DNA from: an uncultured Verrucomicrobiota bacterium
GTDB taxonomy: Bacteria; Verrucomicrobiota; Verrucomicrobiia; Opitutales; Opitutaceae
Length of the DNA: 64,000 nt
Assembly (NCBI GenBank): GCA_903898675.1
Contig: CAIUGM010000031.1
Coordinates: forward strand, 62,001-126,000
Direction: 5' to 3'
Positions 1 to 6,359 of the stretch are shown piece after piece. The notes under the pieces were generated by a model that saw nothing but the letters and a program-made list of their open reading frames with translations, ran no database searches and had not been told where the DNA came from. Each line of letters starts with the position of its first letter. The first letter of the stretch is position 1. The translations under genes and the position numbers were made by a program.

Positions 1-387
1 GCCGCGCTCATACTCCACCGGAGCCCCCTGTCCTATCTGGTCCTGAACCGCTACCCGTACAACGCCGGCCACCTGCTGGCCGTGCCGTTCCGCTGTGTCG
101 CGGACCTGAGCGAGCTCAACACCGCCGAACGCGCCGACCTCATGGATGCGATCATCCACGGCAAGGAGATCCTGCGCGCCGCCCTCAAGCCAGATGCCTT
201 CAATATCGGCTTCAACCTCGGCGCCGCCGCCGGCGGGAGCATCACCCACCTGCACGCCCACATCGTCCCGCGCTGGAACGGCGACACCAACTTCATGCCC
301 GTGATCGGCGAGACCCGCGTGCTGCCGCAATCCCTCGAGGCAATGTACCAGCGCCTCAGGGCGGTGGCTTTAAGTTTCAAGGGGTAA
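1..387 (+). CDS. HIT-family nucleotide hydrolase/transferase, 5' end cut off by the window
   Basis: The reading frame is open from base 1, so the start lies outside the window. The visible part ends in the histidine-triad motif HLHAHIV, in which the middle His attacks the alpha-phosphate of a nucleotide ester; the preceding NAGHLLAVP stretch is also typical of HIT proteins. The family hydrolyses or transfers AMP from dinucleotide polyphosphates or phosphoramidates; the substrate cannot be told here. The last residues (LSFKG) and the stop codon fall inside a palindromic element at 366-488, so the natural C-terminus was probably replaced by repeat sequence. Cytosolic; no signal peptide is visible in the part shown. 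Confidence 0.88.
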   Translation, partial: AALILHRSPLSYLVLNRYPYNAGHLLAVPFRCVADLSELNTAERADLMDAIIHGKEILRAALKPDAFNIGFNLGAAAGGSITHLHAHIVPRWNGDTNFMPVIGETRVLPQSLEAMYQRLRAVALSFKG

Positions 388-488
388 GTTTTAAGCCTGA
401 ATCCCTGGGACTCACACTGCGCCCGCCCTGGCTGTTACCACGCCCATTGCCCCACCGGGCTTAAACCTTAAAACCTATCCCTTACAAC
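366..488. repeat. Imperfect inverted-repeat element supplying the HIT stop codon
   Basis: The left arm (366-398, with TTAAGTTTCAAGGGGTAAG) and right arm (457-488, with TTAAACCTTAAAACCTATCC) are imperfect reverse complements around a GC-rich centre. The TAA stop of the HIT gene lies in the left arm. Similar sequence recurs inside purL at 33229-33270. Confidence 0.7.
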
Positions 489-500
489 TATCCGCCCTCC

Positions 501-1475
501 GTGCCCGAATCCAAGACGCTCCACTATCCCAACGCCCGCCACCTCAGCCAGCTGTTCTGCGGTAGCGAAGATAATCTCCTCCACGTCGAGCGCACGCTTG
601 CCGTCCGGCTGACCACGCGCGACGAATGGCTCAAGATCGATGGCGCGCCCGAGGGCGTCGCGAAGGCGGAGGAATTCTTCACCCTTCTCAACGCCGGCCG
701 CACCCAGGGCCTGGCCATGCGCACGCCGGACTTCGCGCGGCTGCTGGACAACTACACCAAGGACGGCGGCGCAAGCCTGCGCGCCCTGTTCAACGAGCCG
801 CTGGTCATCACCACGAACCGCAAGTCGGTCGTCCCGAAAACCATCGGCCAGAAGATGTACCTGCAGGCGATCCAGAAGAACCCGATCGTCTTCGGCATCG
901 GCCCGGCCGGCACCGGCAAGACCTACCTCGCCATGGCGTCCGCCATCTCCGCGCTGCTCAAGGGCCAGGTGCAGCGCATCGTGCTGACGCGCCCGGCCGT
1001 CGAGGCCGGCGAGACCCTCGGCTTTTTGCCCGGCGACCTGCGCGAGAAAATCCTCCCCTACCTCCGGCCGCTCTACGACGCGCTGCATGACATGCTCGAT
1101 CCGGTGGATGTGACGACCTTGTCCGAAAAGGGCGTCATCGAGATCGCCCCGCTCGCCTACATGCGCGGCCGCACCCTCGCCAACGCCTACATCATCCTCG
1201 ACGAGGCGCAGAACACCACGCCCGAGCAGATGATGATGTTCCTCACCCGCCTCGGCGACGAATCGCGGATCATCGTGACCGGTGACATCACCCAGATAGA
1301 CCTGCCGCGCGCGAAGCTCTCCGGTCTCGTCCAGGCCCCGCGCATCCTGCGCAACATTCCCGGCATCGACTTCCACCACTTCACCGCGTCTGACGTCGTG
1401 CGGCATCCGCTGGTCCAGAAGATCATCGAGGCCTACGAGCAGGCGAAGTCGACCGAGCCGATCGGGCCGCAATGA
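501..1475 (+). CDS. PhoH-family ATPase (PhoH-like, YbeZ type)
   Basis: A 324-residue cytosolic P-loop ATPase. Walker A is GPAGTGKT at residues 134-141 and Walker B is in ILDEAQNTT near residue 235. An N-terminal KH-like region precedes the ATPase core. In many bacteria this protein (YbeZ) sits next to YbeY and works with it in rRNA maturation and ribosome quality control; ybeY is the next gene here, which supports that role. The start is a GTG, since no in-frame ATG precedes the conserved N-terminus. A palindromic element lies between it and ybeY. Confidence 0.93.
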   Translation: MPESKTLHYPNARHLSQLFCGSEDNLLHVERTLAVRLTTRDEWLKIDGAPEGVAKAEEFFTLLNAGRTQGLAMRTPDFARLLDNYTKDGGASLRALFNEPLVITTNRKSVVPKTIGQKMYLQAIQKNPIVFGIGPAGTGKTYLAMASAISALLKGQVQRIVLTRPAVEAGETLGFLPGDLREKILPYLRPLYDALHDMLDPVDVTTLSEKGVIEIAPLAYMRGRTLANAYIILDEAQNTTPEQMMMFLTRLGDESRIIVTGDITQIDLPRAKLSGLVQAPRILRNIPGIDFHHFTASDVVRHPLVQKIIEAYEQAKSTEPIGPQ

Positions 1476-1504
1476 TGGCGGAACGCCATAGCTCGGCTTT
1501 CTTC

Positions 1505-1577
1505 GTCGGGGCGCAGACTTGCAGCGCCCTTCGTGCGCGGCAACCTGTTCAAGGGCGCAGCAAGTCTGCGCCCCTAC
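1505..1577. repeat. GGGGCGCAGACTTG palindromic element (family F2)
   Basis: The left arm GGGGCGCAGACTTGCAGCGC and a right arm ending GTCTGCGCCCCTAC are near-perfect reverse complements. The element fills the phoH-ybeY gap and ends 4 bases before the ybeY ATG. Other copies are at 3698-3770, 15046-15157, 42410-42495 and 58084-58153, with a half-copy at 21858-21876. Confidence 0.88.
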
Positions 1578-1581
1578 CCTG

Positions 1582-2163
1582 ATGTCCGCCAAGCAGCGCG
1601 AAATCTCCATCCGCAACGCCCACCCCCGGCTGCGCTTGGACCGGCACGCCGTGGCGCGTGTCATTCATCTCCTCGATAACGATTTTCTAAAATCCCCTCT
1701 TGAGCGGGGCCTGCCGTCCGTAGTCTTGGCGAAGGATGGTGGCGCAACGCGACGGGGTGTGTCGCCGGTTCCGCCCGGCGAACTCTCCCTCGTCTTCCTG
1801 ACCGATCCCGCCCTCGCCAAGATCCACGCCGACTTCATGGACGACCCGACGGTGACGGACGTCATCACTTTCGAGGGCAACCCGGCCCTTGAGCAAGCTG
1901 GCGAGATCTGCGTGTCCGCCGACACGGCCGCCCGCTTTGTACTGGCGGGCCGGCGTCCCCGCCGGCCGCGGCCCGCGAGCACGCGGGCCTGCCAAAGCAG
2001 CTTCTCCGCCGAACTCACCCTCTACCTCGTGCACGGCTGGCTGCATCTCGCCGGCTACGACGACCTGCAGCCCGCCAAGAAGCGCCGGATGCGCGCCGCC
2101 GAGAAAAGGGCGATGGGCTTGCTGGCCGCGGCGAAGGCCGTGCCGGTGTTTCAACTAAAGTAG
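1582..2163 (+). CDS. ybeY: YbeY, endoribonuclease / 16S rRNA maturation factor, with two repeat-derived insertions
   Basis: A 193-residue protein with the UPF0054 signature VHGWLHLAGYD near the C-terminus. YbeY is a metal-dependent ribonuclease needed for 16S rRNA 3' processing and 70S quality control. The usual site is HGxLHxxGYDH; here the third ligand position reads Asp (YDD). I start at the ATG at 1582, because upstream codons lie in the F2 repeat. Two stretches that I do not expect in YbeY, about residues 36-65 and 120-135, coincide with palindromic-repeat DNA (1688-1762 and 1940-1995) and keep the frame. The TAG stop is itself the start of another repeat (2160-2239). Confidence 0.9.
   Translation: MSAKQREISIRNAHPRLRLDRHAVARVIHLLDNDFLKSPLERGLPSVVLAKDGGATRRGVSPVPPGELSLVFLTDPALAKIHADFMDDPTVTDVITFEGNPALEQAGEICVSADTAARFVLAGRRPRRPRPASTRACQSSFSAELTLYLVHGWLHLAGYDDLQPAKKRRMRAAEKRAMGLLAAAKAVPVFQLK
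1688..1762. repeat. In-frame half palindromic element inside ybeY (family F7)
   Basis: This resembles the right half of the intergenic element at 12134-12223: both have an AATCCCCTCT-like block and end in ACGGGGTGTGT. Extra sequence (TAGTCTTGGCGAAGGAT) lies inside it; a related string occurs at 42410-42495. It adds roughly 25-30 codons to ybeY between the N-terminal strand region and the ELSLVFLTD strand without breaking the frame. Confidence 0.75.
1940..1995. repeat. Second in-frame palindromic insertion inside ybeY
   Basis: This contains the palindrome GGCCGGCG-TCCC-CGCCGGCC (1949-1968) within longer arms related to GGCGGGCC and GCGGGCCTGCC. The encoded segment (LAGRRPRRPRPASTRACQ) interrupts the point where YbeY normally runs straight from the SADTA strand into the helix before the HGxLH motif. 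Being Arg/Pro-rich and low in complexity, it looks like translated repeat. Confidence 0.65.
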
Positions 2164-2239
2164 CCGCGTTTGAGGCCGCAGGCCGAAAACGTGGTGCCTG
2201 CGCCCTGACCACCCTTTCGCGGGGCTCAAGTGCGGCTAC
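2160..2239. repeat. GTAGCCGCG palindromic element (family F3) containing the ybeY stop
   Basis: It starts GTAGCCGCGTTTGAG and ends CTCAAGTGCGGCTAC, near-perfect reverse-complement tips around a centre with a second hairpin. The TAG of ybeY is bases 2-4 of the element. Other copies are at 25356-25431, 36084-36160 and 39451-39576, each directly downstream of a gene. Confidence 0.88.
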
Positions 2240-2300
2240 TTGCAGTCCATCGAAAAATCCAGTGGCAACCGCGTTCAACTGTGGTTCACTGCCGCATCTC

Positions 2301-2975
2301 ATGGCCAACCCACGTCTCAAATCACTGCGCAACGCCTTCCTGACCGGCGTGCTGCTGCTGGCTCCGCTCGTGGTGACGGTCTGGGCCGTGTTCAAGATCA
2401 TCGCGATCGTGGGCGGCAGCTTCCGCCCGTTGTTCGAGGTCCTGATCCCGAGCCGGCTGCAGGACATCCCGCTGGTCTGGGAGGTCGCCGTCACAATCGT
2501 GGTGTTCAGCCTGATCACCCTCTTCGGCTTCGTCTCCCACTATTTCTTCGGCAAGTACCTGCTCGATCTCGGCGAACGGGTGATCCTCGGCATCCCCGGT
2601 CTCAGCACGGTCTACGGCTCGGTCAAGCAGGTCGTCGCCACCTTCGGCTCGCAAAACCGCAATGTGTTCAGCCGCGTCGTCCTGGTCCAATACCCGCGCA
2701 TTGGGGTCTGGACCATCGGCTTTCTCACGAGCAAGACCCAGGCCGAGGCCCAGGCCCGCGCCGGCCTGGAACTCTGGACGGTCTTCGTGCCCACGTCCCC
2801 GAACCCGACCAGCGGGTTCATGCTCTTTCTGCCACCCGCCGAGATCGTCGAGCTCGAGATGTCCGTCGGCGACGGCATGAAGATGGTCATCTCCGGCGGC
2901 GCCGTGGTCCCGCCCCGGGCCCATCCGCCCGCCACCGCGGCCGCGCTCGAAAGTAGCAGTGCCCGGACCAAGTGA
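2301..2975 (+). CDS. DUF502 family inner-membrane protein
   Basis: A 224-residue protein with two clear transmembrane segments (about residues 13-37 and 58-82) followed by a soluble domain containing IPGLSTVYGSVKQV and the late FMLFLPPAE stretch, which are hallmarks of DUF502. The family is widespread in bacteria and plants (the plant members include LIKE COV proteins), but its biochemical role is not settled. I start at the ATG at 2301, next to the first membrane helix. A downstream RecO-like gene follows after about 50 bases, so they may be co-transcribed. Confidence 0.9.
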   Translation: MANPRLKSLRNAFLTGVLLLAPLVVTVWAVFKIIAIVGGSFRPLFEVLIPSRLQDIPLVWEVAVTIVVFSLITLFGFVSHYFFGKYLLDLGERVILGIPGLSTVYGSVKQVVATFGSQNRNVFSRVVLVQYPRIGVWTIGFLTSKTQAEAQARAGLELWTVFVPTSPNPTSGFMLFLPPAEIVELEMSVGDGMKMVISGGAVVPPRAHPPATAAALESSSARTK

Positions 2976-3028
2976 TTAGGTCGGGTCGGTTGGCTTGTTC
3001 CCTTCTCCCTTCTCCCCGCCCCCGCTTC

Positions 3029-3646
3029 ATGCCCGGCCAGCAGCTCCAGACCCCCGCGTTCATTCTCGCGAAACAGTTGTCCGGCTCCGACTCGTTCGAG
3101 CAACTCACGGCCTATTCCGGCGAGCACGGCGTGCTCCACTGCCTGCGCCGGCTGCCGAAGGCCAAATCCGGCACCGCCGCCATCGACCTGTTCGACGAGG
3201 CGGAACTCTGGCTCGAATCCTCCAATCAAGGCCGGACCTGGTTCATCAAGGAGCACCGTTTCATCCAGCGACACGACGGCATCGGCCGGTCCTACGAGGC
3301 GCTGCGGGCCGCCGCGGCCCTCGCCACGTTGGTCAGCCGGAATCCGGTGTCGGATGAATCCCGGCCGGCCGTGAGCGACCTGCTCCGCTCGAGCCTGACC
3401 GCCCTGGCCGCCGGCGGCCGGCCGGACATCGCGTGGCTCAAGGGGCTCTATTGTTTTCTCCGCGACGAAGGCTATCCGGTGAAGCAGCAGTGGTGGCCGG
3501 AGCTCGGCACCACCGACCGCGCACTCGCCACCGAATTGCTCAACCAGCCCCTGGCCGCCCAGACCGCCGAGCCCGCCGCCGTCGCCAAGATCACCCGCCG
3601 GCTCGAGGATTGGGTCAAGGCGGAGACGGAGATCCGGTTGGCGTAG
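3029..3646 (+). CDS. recO: RecO-like DNA repair protein
   Basis: A 205-residue cytosolic protein. The N-terminal 75 residues have the look of a RecO OB-fold (AFILAKQLSGSDSFEQLTAYS, then a loss-of-Gly-rich loop and LFDEAELWLE), followed by a helical region. RecO binds SSB-coated single-stranded DNA and helps RecR load RecA. It is shorter than the E. coli protein (242 residues) and lacks an obvious zinc-binding cysteine cluster, so the assignment rests on overall pattern and is moderate. The start is the ATG at 3029. Confidence 0.62.
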   Translation: MPGQQLQTPAFILAKQLSGSDSFEQLTAYSGEHGVLHCLRRLPKAKSGTAAIDLFDEAELWLESSNQGRTWFIKEHRFIQRHDGIGRSYEALRAAAALATLVSRNPVSDESRPAVSDLLRSSLTALAAGGRPDIAWLKGLYCFLRDEGYPVKQQWWPELGTTDRALATELLNQPLAAQTAEPAAVAKITRRLEDWVKAETEIRLA

Positions 3647-3660
3647 GGCACCAAGGCGTA

Positions 3661-3682
3661 GCGGCAGGCTTCGGTGCCTGCC
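3661..3682. terminator. Strong hairpin after the RecO-like gene
   Basis: GGCAGGC and GCCTGCC arms enclose a short TTCGGT loop, 15 bases after the recO stop. There is no clear run of T after it, so it may act in 3' end protection or as part of the repeat that follows. Confidence 0.4.
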
Positions 3683-3697
3683 GGCTTTCGCTCATCC

Positions 3698-3770
3698 GTC
3701 GGGGCGCAGACTTGCTGCGCCCTCGAACGTGATGCCATCCACGTAGGGCGCAGCAAGACTGCGCCCCTAC
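3698..3770. repeat. GGGGCGCAGACTTG palindromic element (family F2)
   Basis: The tips GTCGGGGCGCAGACTTG and AAGACTGCGCCCCTAC pair almost perfectly. Same family and same 73-base length as 1505-1577. Confidence 0.88.
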
Positions 3771-3792
3771 CACCAATACAATCCTGCTTCCC

Positions 3793-3820
3793 TTCCGTGT
3801 GTTCCGTGTGTTCCGTGGGC
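3793..3820. repeat. Half-copy of the TTCCGTG...GTGGGC element (family F1), just before the helicase start
   Basis: Three tandem TTCCGTGTG-like units end in TTCCGTGGGC, matching the right arm of the full elements at 31119-31190 and in purL. The left arm is absent. It ends 7 bases before the ATG of the helicase, where a ribosome binding site would be expected. Confidence 0.75.
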
Positions 3821-3827
3821 GCGCCGC

Positions 3828-6359
3828 ATGGAATTCTCCCTCGAAACCAAGACCGCCAGCCTGAGCGTGGGCGAATTCGCCGGCTTCTCGCTCGGGCCCC
3901 AGGATTCCGGCGGCGGTCCCCAGGGTATCTGGCGCGCCCAGCTGGGCCAGCATTGGCATAACGAACTCCGCCAGCGCACGCTCAGCGAGTCGCCCACCGC
4001 CCAGTTCGAAATCGTGATCGAGGGCCGCCTGATCCACCGCGGCTGGACCTTTGTCCTCGCCGGCCGCATCGACCAGCTCGTTGGCGACACGCTACGCGAA
4101 ATCAAGAGCGTCATGCGCACCCTGCCTGCGGAAGAGTCCGAACTCCGCACCGACTATCCGTCCTATTTCCTGCAGCTGGCCGCGTATGCCGTCTTGGCAA
4201 GAACTTCGGCTCTCAGCTCTCCACTCTCAGCTCTCAAACTTTCTTCCCTCCGCACCGAACTAGTCTTCGTCGAGGCCAACTCCGGCCTCGCCCAGAGCAT
4301 CCCGCTCACGCCGTTCGACGAGGCCCTCGTCTTCCACCAGCTGGATGCTCTGGTGGAATTCCTCAACCTGCGGCTGCGGGCATCCACCCGCCGGCGCGCG
4401 CTGGAGTTTCGCTCGCCGTTCACCGAGCTCCGGCCAGGCCAGGAAACGATCCAGGCGGATCTGAGAGCAGCCTTTGGCTGCGACGAGAGTCGGAAGTCGA
4501 AGGTCGAAGGCTTACAGCCTGACTCCGCGGCCCTCGATCTTCGCCGGTCGACCTTCGACTCTCGACCTTCGACTATTCTACTGTTCGAAGCCCCCACCGG
4601 CTACGGCAAGACCGGCTGCGTCCTGGAGTTCGCCCTCGGTCAGCTGCGCACCGGCCGGTTCGCCCGCCTGATCTGGCTCACCGGCAAATCCACCGGCCAG
4701 ATCCAGGTGGTACACACCCTCGAGCAGATGACCACCCCGGCCATTAGTAACGCAATACGTTACAAGTCGCCCTTGGCCTACTGGCAGGTGCGCAACAAGT
4801 CGGAGCACTGCGTGAACCACACGTTCCACTGCGTGCGCGACGGCTGCGACTACCTGGCCGGGGCGGCGGAACGCTGGCCGGGCAGCGGGCTCGCCAAGTT
4901 TTACCTCGATGACCATCAGCCGCATGACCTCGGCTCGCTGCGCGAGGCCGGTCGCGCCGCCCGGGTCTGCCCGTACGAGATCACCCGCACCGTCCTCGCC
5001 TTCAACGATGTCTGGATCGGCGACTTCAACTACGTCTTTGCCCCTGACAACCGCGGCCTCTTCTTCGAGCAACCCGGCTTCGATCCGGCCGAGACGCTGC
5101 TCGTCATCGACGAGGCGCACAACCTGCCCTCGCGGGTCGCCGGCGCCTATTCGCACCGCGCGGACGAAAGCGACTTCCGCCTGCTGCTGGCCGAGCTGGA
5201 TCACCTGCAGGCGCCGGCGCCGCTGGTGTTCGCCGTGGAGGAATGGACCCGCCTGCTCGCGTCGTTGCAACCGGTGGACTCGCTGGACCCAACCGTGGAG
5301 GCCGAGGTGCGCGATCTGGTCGCGAAGCTGGCCAACCTGGTCAGCACCATGCCGCTCGACTACGTCGCCCTCGGGCCGAAGCACTCCGAAACCCTCTGGC
5401 AGTTCGCCGCGCTCGAGGACTTTTTGGCCGACGCCCAGCTGACCAGGCTGCTGTGGGTCGCACGGGCCGGGGAACTGGAATTCACCTGCATCGAGGCCGC
5501 CGCCGCCATCGGCGAGACGCTGCGGCGTTTCGGCGGCGCGCTGCTGATGTCGGCCACGCTGCAGCCGTATGAGGCGTTTGCGAGTTCGTGCGGGCTGAAC
5601 CCAGGCGGGAGCGAGCTTGCTCGCGACATCCCCAATCTCGCGAGCAAGCTCGCTCCCACAACGAACTACACCACGCTCCACGCCCCCACGCCCTGGCGCG
5701 CCGGGGCCTACGATGTGGCGGTCGATCTGCGCGTCGACACCTCCTACCGGCAGCGGGCCGGCTATTACGGCACCACCGCCGAGACGATTGAAAAGCTGCA
5801 CGCCGCGAGCGCCCAACCGCTCATCAAGTCGTGCGTCGCGGTCTTCTTTCCCTCCTACGCCTACGCCGAGGCCGTGCAGCGGGCCTTGGAAAACGACGGC
5901 TCCGTGCTGCGCGTGGCGCTGCAACCGCGGCTGCCCGACCTCGCGGCGCAGACGGCCTGGGTGGAGGAGAACCTGGCGCTGGCCGACGCCATTTTCCTCG
6001 TGCTCGGGAGCAGCTTCGCGGAAGGCATCGACCTGCTCGGCGGCCGCGTCACCCACGCCATGGTCGTCGGCCCCGCGCTGCCCGAGGTCAACGCCGTGCA
6101 AAAAGCGCGGATGGACGCCCTCGCCGGTACCGGCCGCGACGAGGCTTTCCGTCGCGTCTACCAGATCCCCGGCCTGCAGAAGGTGAACCAGGCCCTCGGC
6201 CGCCTCGTCCGCGCGCCCGGCCAGAAGGCCAAGGTCCTGCTCCACTGCCGGCGCTTCGCCGAGCCGTCCTACGCCGCCCTGCTGGCCACCGACTACCAGT
6301 TCTTCAGCGAGATCGCGACGGATGCCGACCTCGCTGGTTGGTTGCAAAAAGTCACTTGA
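3828..6359 (+). CDS. PD-(D/E)XK nuclease fused to a DinG/XPD-like Fe-S DNA helicase
   Basis: An 843-residue protein. Residues about 30-125 look like a RecB/Cas4-type nuclease fold: Asp in GRIDQL, EIK of LREIKSV and the QLAAYAVL helix. Then come motif I EAPTGYGKTG, a cysteine-rich region typical of the XPD 4Fe-4S domain (Cys in EHCVNHTFHC, DGCDY and RVCPYE), the DEAH box VIDEAHN, MSATL, and the C-terminal motifs FAEGIDLLGG and QALGRLVRAPGQK. DinG/XPD enzymes unwind DNA 5' to 3'; the nuclease suggests a role in repair or processing. Several in-frame repeat insertions (4205-4240, 4489-4574, 5607-5657) lengthen it. The ATG at 3828 follows a half-repeat. Confidence 0.87.
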   Translation: MEFSLETKTASLSVGEFAGFSLGPQDSGGGPQGIWRAQLGQHWHNELRQRTLSESPTAQFEIVIEGRLIHRGWTFVLAGRIDQLVGDTLREIKSVMRTLPAEESELRTDYPSYFLQLAAYAVLARTSALSSPLSALKLSSLRTELVFVEANSGLAQSIPLTPFDEALVFHQLDALVEFLNLRLRASTRRRALEFRSPFTELRPGQETIQADLRAAFGCDESRKSKVEGLQPDSAALDLRRSTFDSRPSTILLFEAPTGYGKTGCVLEFALGQLRTGRFARLIWLTGKSTGQIQVVHTLEQMTTPAISNAIRYKSPLAYWQVRNKSEHCVNHTFHCVRDGCDYLAGAAERWPGSGLAKFYLDDHQPHDLGSLREAGRAARVCPYEITRTVLAFNDVWIGDFNYVFAPDNRGLFFEQPGFDPAETLLVIDEAHNLPSRVAGAYSHRADESDFRLLLAELDHLQAPAPLVFAVEEWTRLLASLQPVDSLDPTVEAEVRDLVAKLANLVSTMPLDYVALGPKHSETLWQFAALEDFLADAQLTRLLWVARAGELEFTCIEAAAAIGETLRRFGGALLMSATLQPYEAFASSCGLNPGGSELARDIPNLASKLAPTTNYTTLHAPTPWRAGAYDVAVDLRVDTSYRQRAGYYGTTAETIEKLHAASAQPLIKSCVAVFFPSYAYAEAVQRALENDGSVLRVALQPRLPDLAAQTAWVEENLALADAIFLVLGSSFAEGIDLLGGRVTHAMVVGPALPEVNAVQKARMDALAGTGRDEAFRRVYQIPGLQKVNQALGRLVRAPGQKAKVLLHCRRFAEPSYAALLATDYQFFSEIATDADLAGWLQKVT
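4205..4240. repeat. In-frame CTCTCAGCTCT direct-repeat tract in the helicase gene
   Basis: CTCTCAGCTCT occurs twice in tandem, and the region encodes a Ser/Leu-rich stretch (SALSSPLSALKLSS) between the nuclease helix QLAAYAVLA and the strand ELVFVEAN. It resembles a single arm of the TCTCAACT element found in purL at 32481-32568. Confidence 0.55.
4489..4574. repeat. In-frame palindromic element AGTCGAAGGTCGA inside the helicase gene
   Basis: The left arm (4489-4510, GTCGGAAGTCGAAGGTCGAA) and right arm (4545-4573, GTCGACCTTCGACTCTCGAC and onward) are reverse complements with few mismatches. About 28 codons are added directly before motif I (EAPTGYGKTG), and the frame is kept. Confidence 0.8.
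4747..4763. repeat. Small palindrome GTAACG-CAATA-CGTTAC in the helicase gene
   Basis: A perfect 6-bp-arm palindrome lies in a locally AT-rich patch of an otherwise very GC-rich gene. It encodes SNAIRY. It may be the remnant of another inserted element. Confidence 0.4.
5607..5657. repeat. REPIN-like element with perfect 20-bp arms, in frame inside the helicase gene
   Basis: The left arm GGGAGCGAGCTTGCTCGCGA (5607-5626) and right arm (5638-5657) are exact reverse complements over 20 bases, with an 11-base spacer. Each arm is itself partly palindromic (GCGAGC..GCTCGC). The arm strongly resembles the REP consensus I know from Pseudomonas. The 51 bases equal 17 codons and read GSELARDIPNLASKLAP within the helicase. 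Confidence 0.88.

Noticed and set aside
468-1664. Long minus-strand open frame opposite phoH, and similar long antisense frames (for example 4578-6419, 20046-21674, 21814-23460, 26156-27343)
   Set aside because: They are antisense shadows of clear genes in GC-rich DNA; the translations are Arg/Gly/Ala-rich with no domain motifs.
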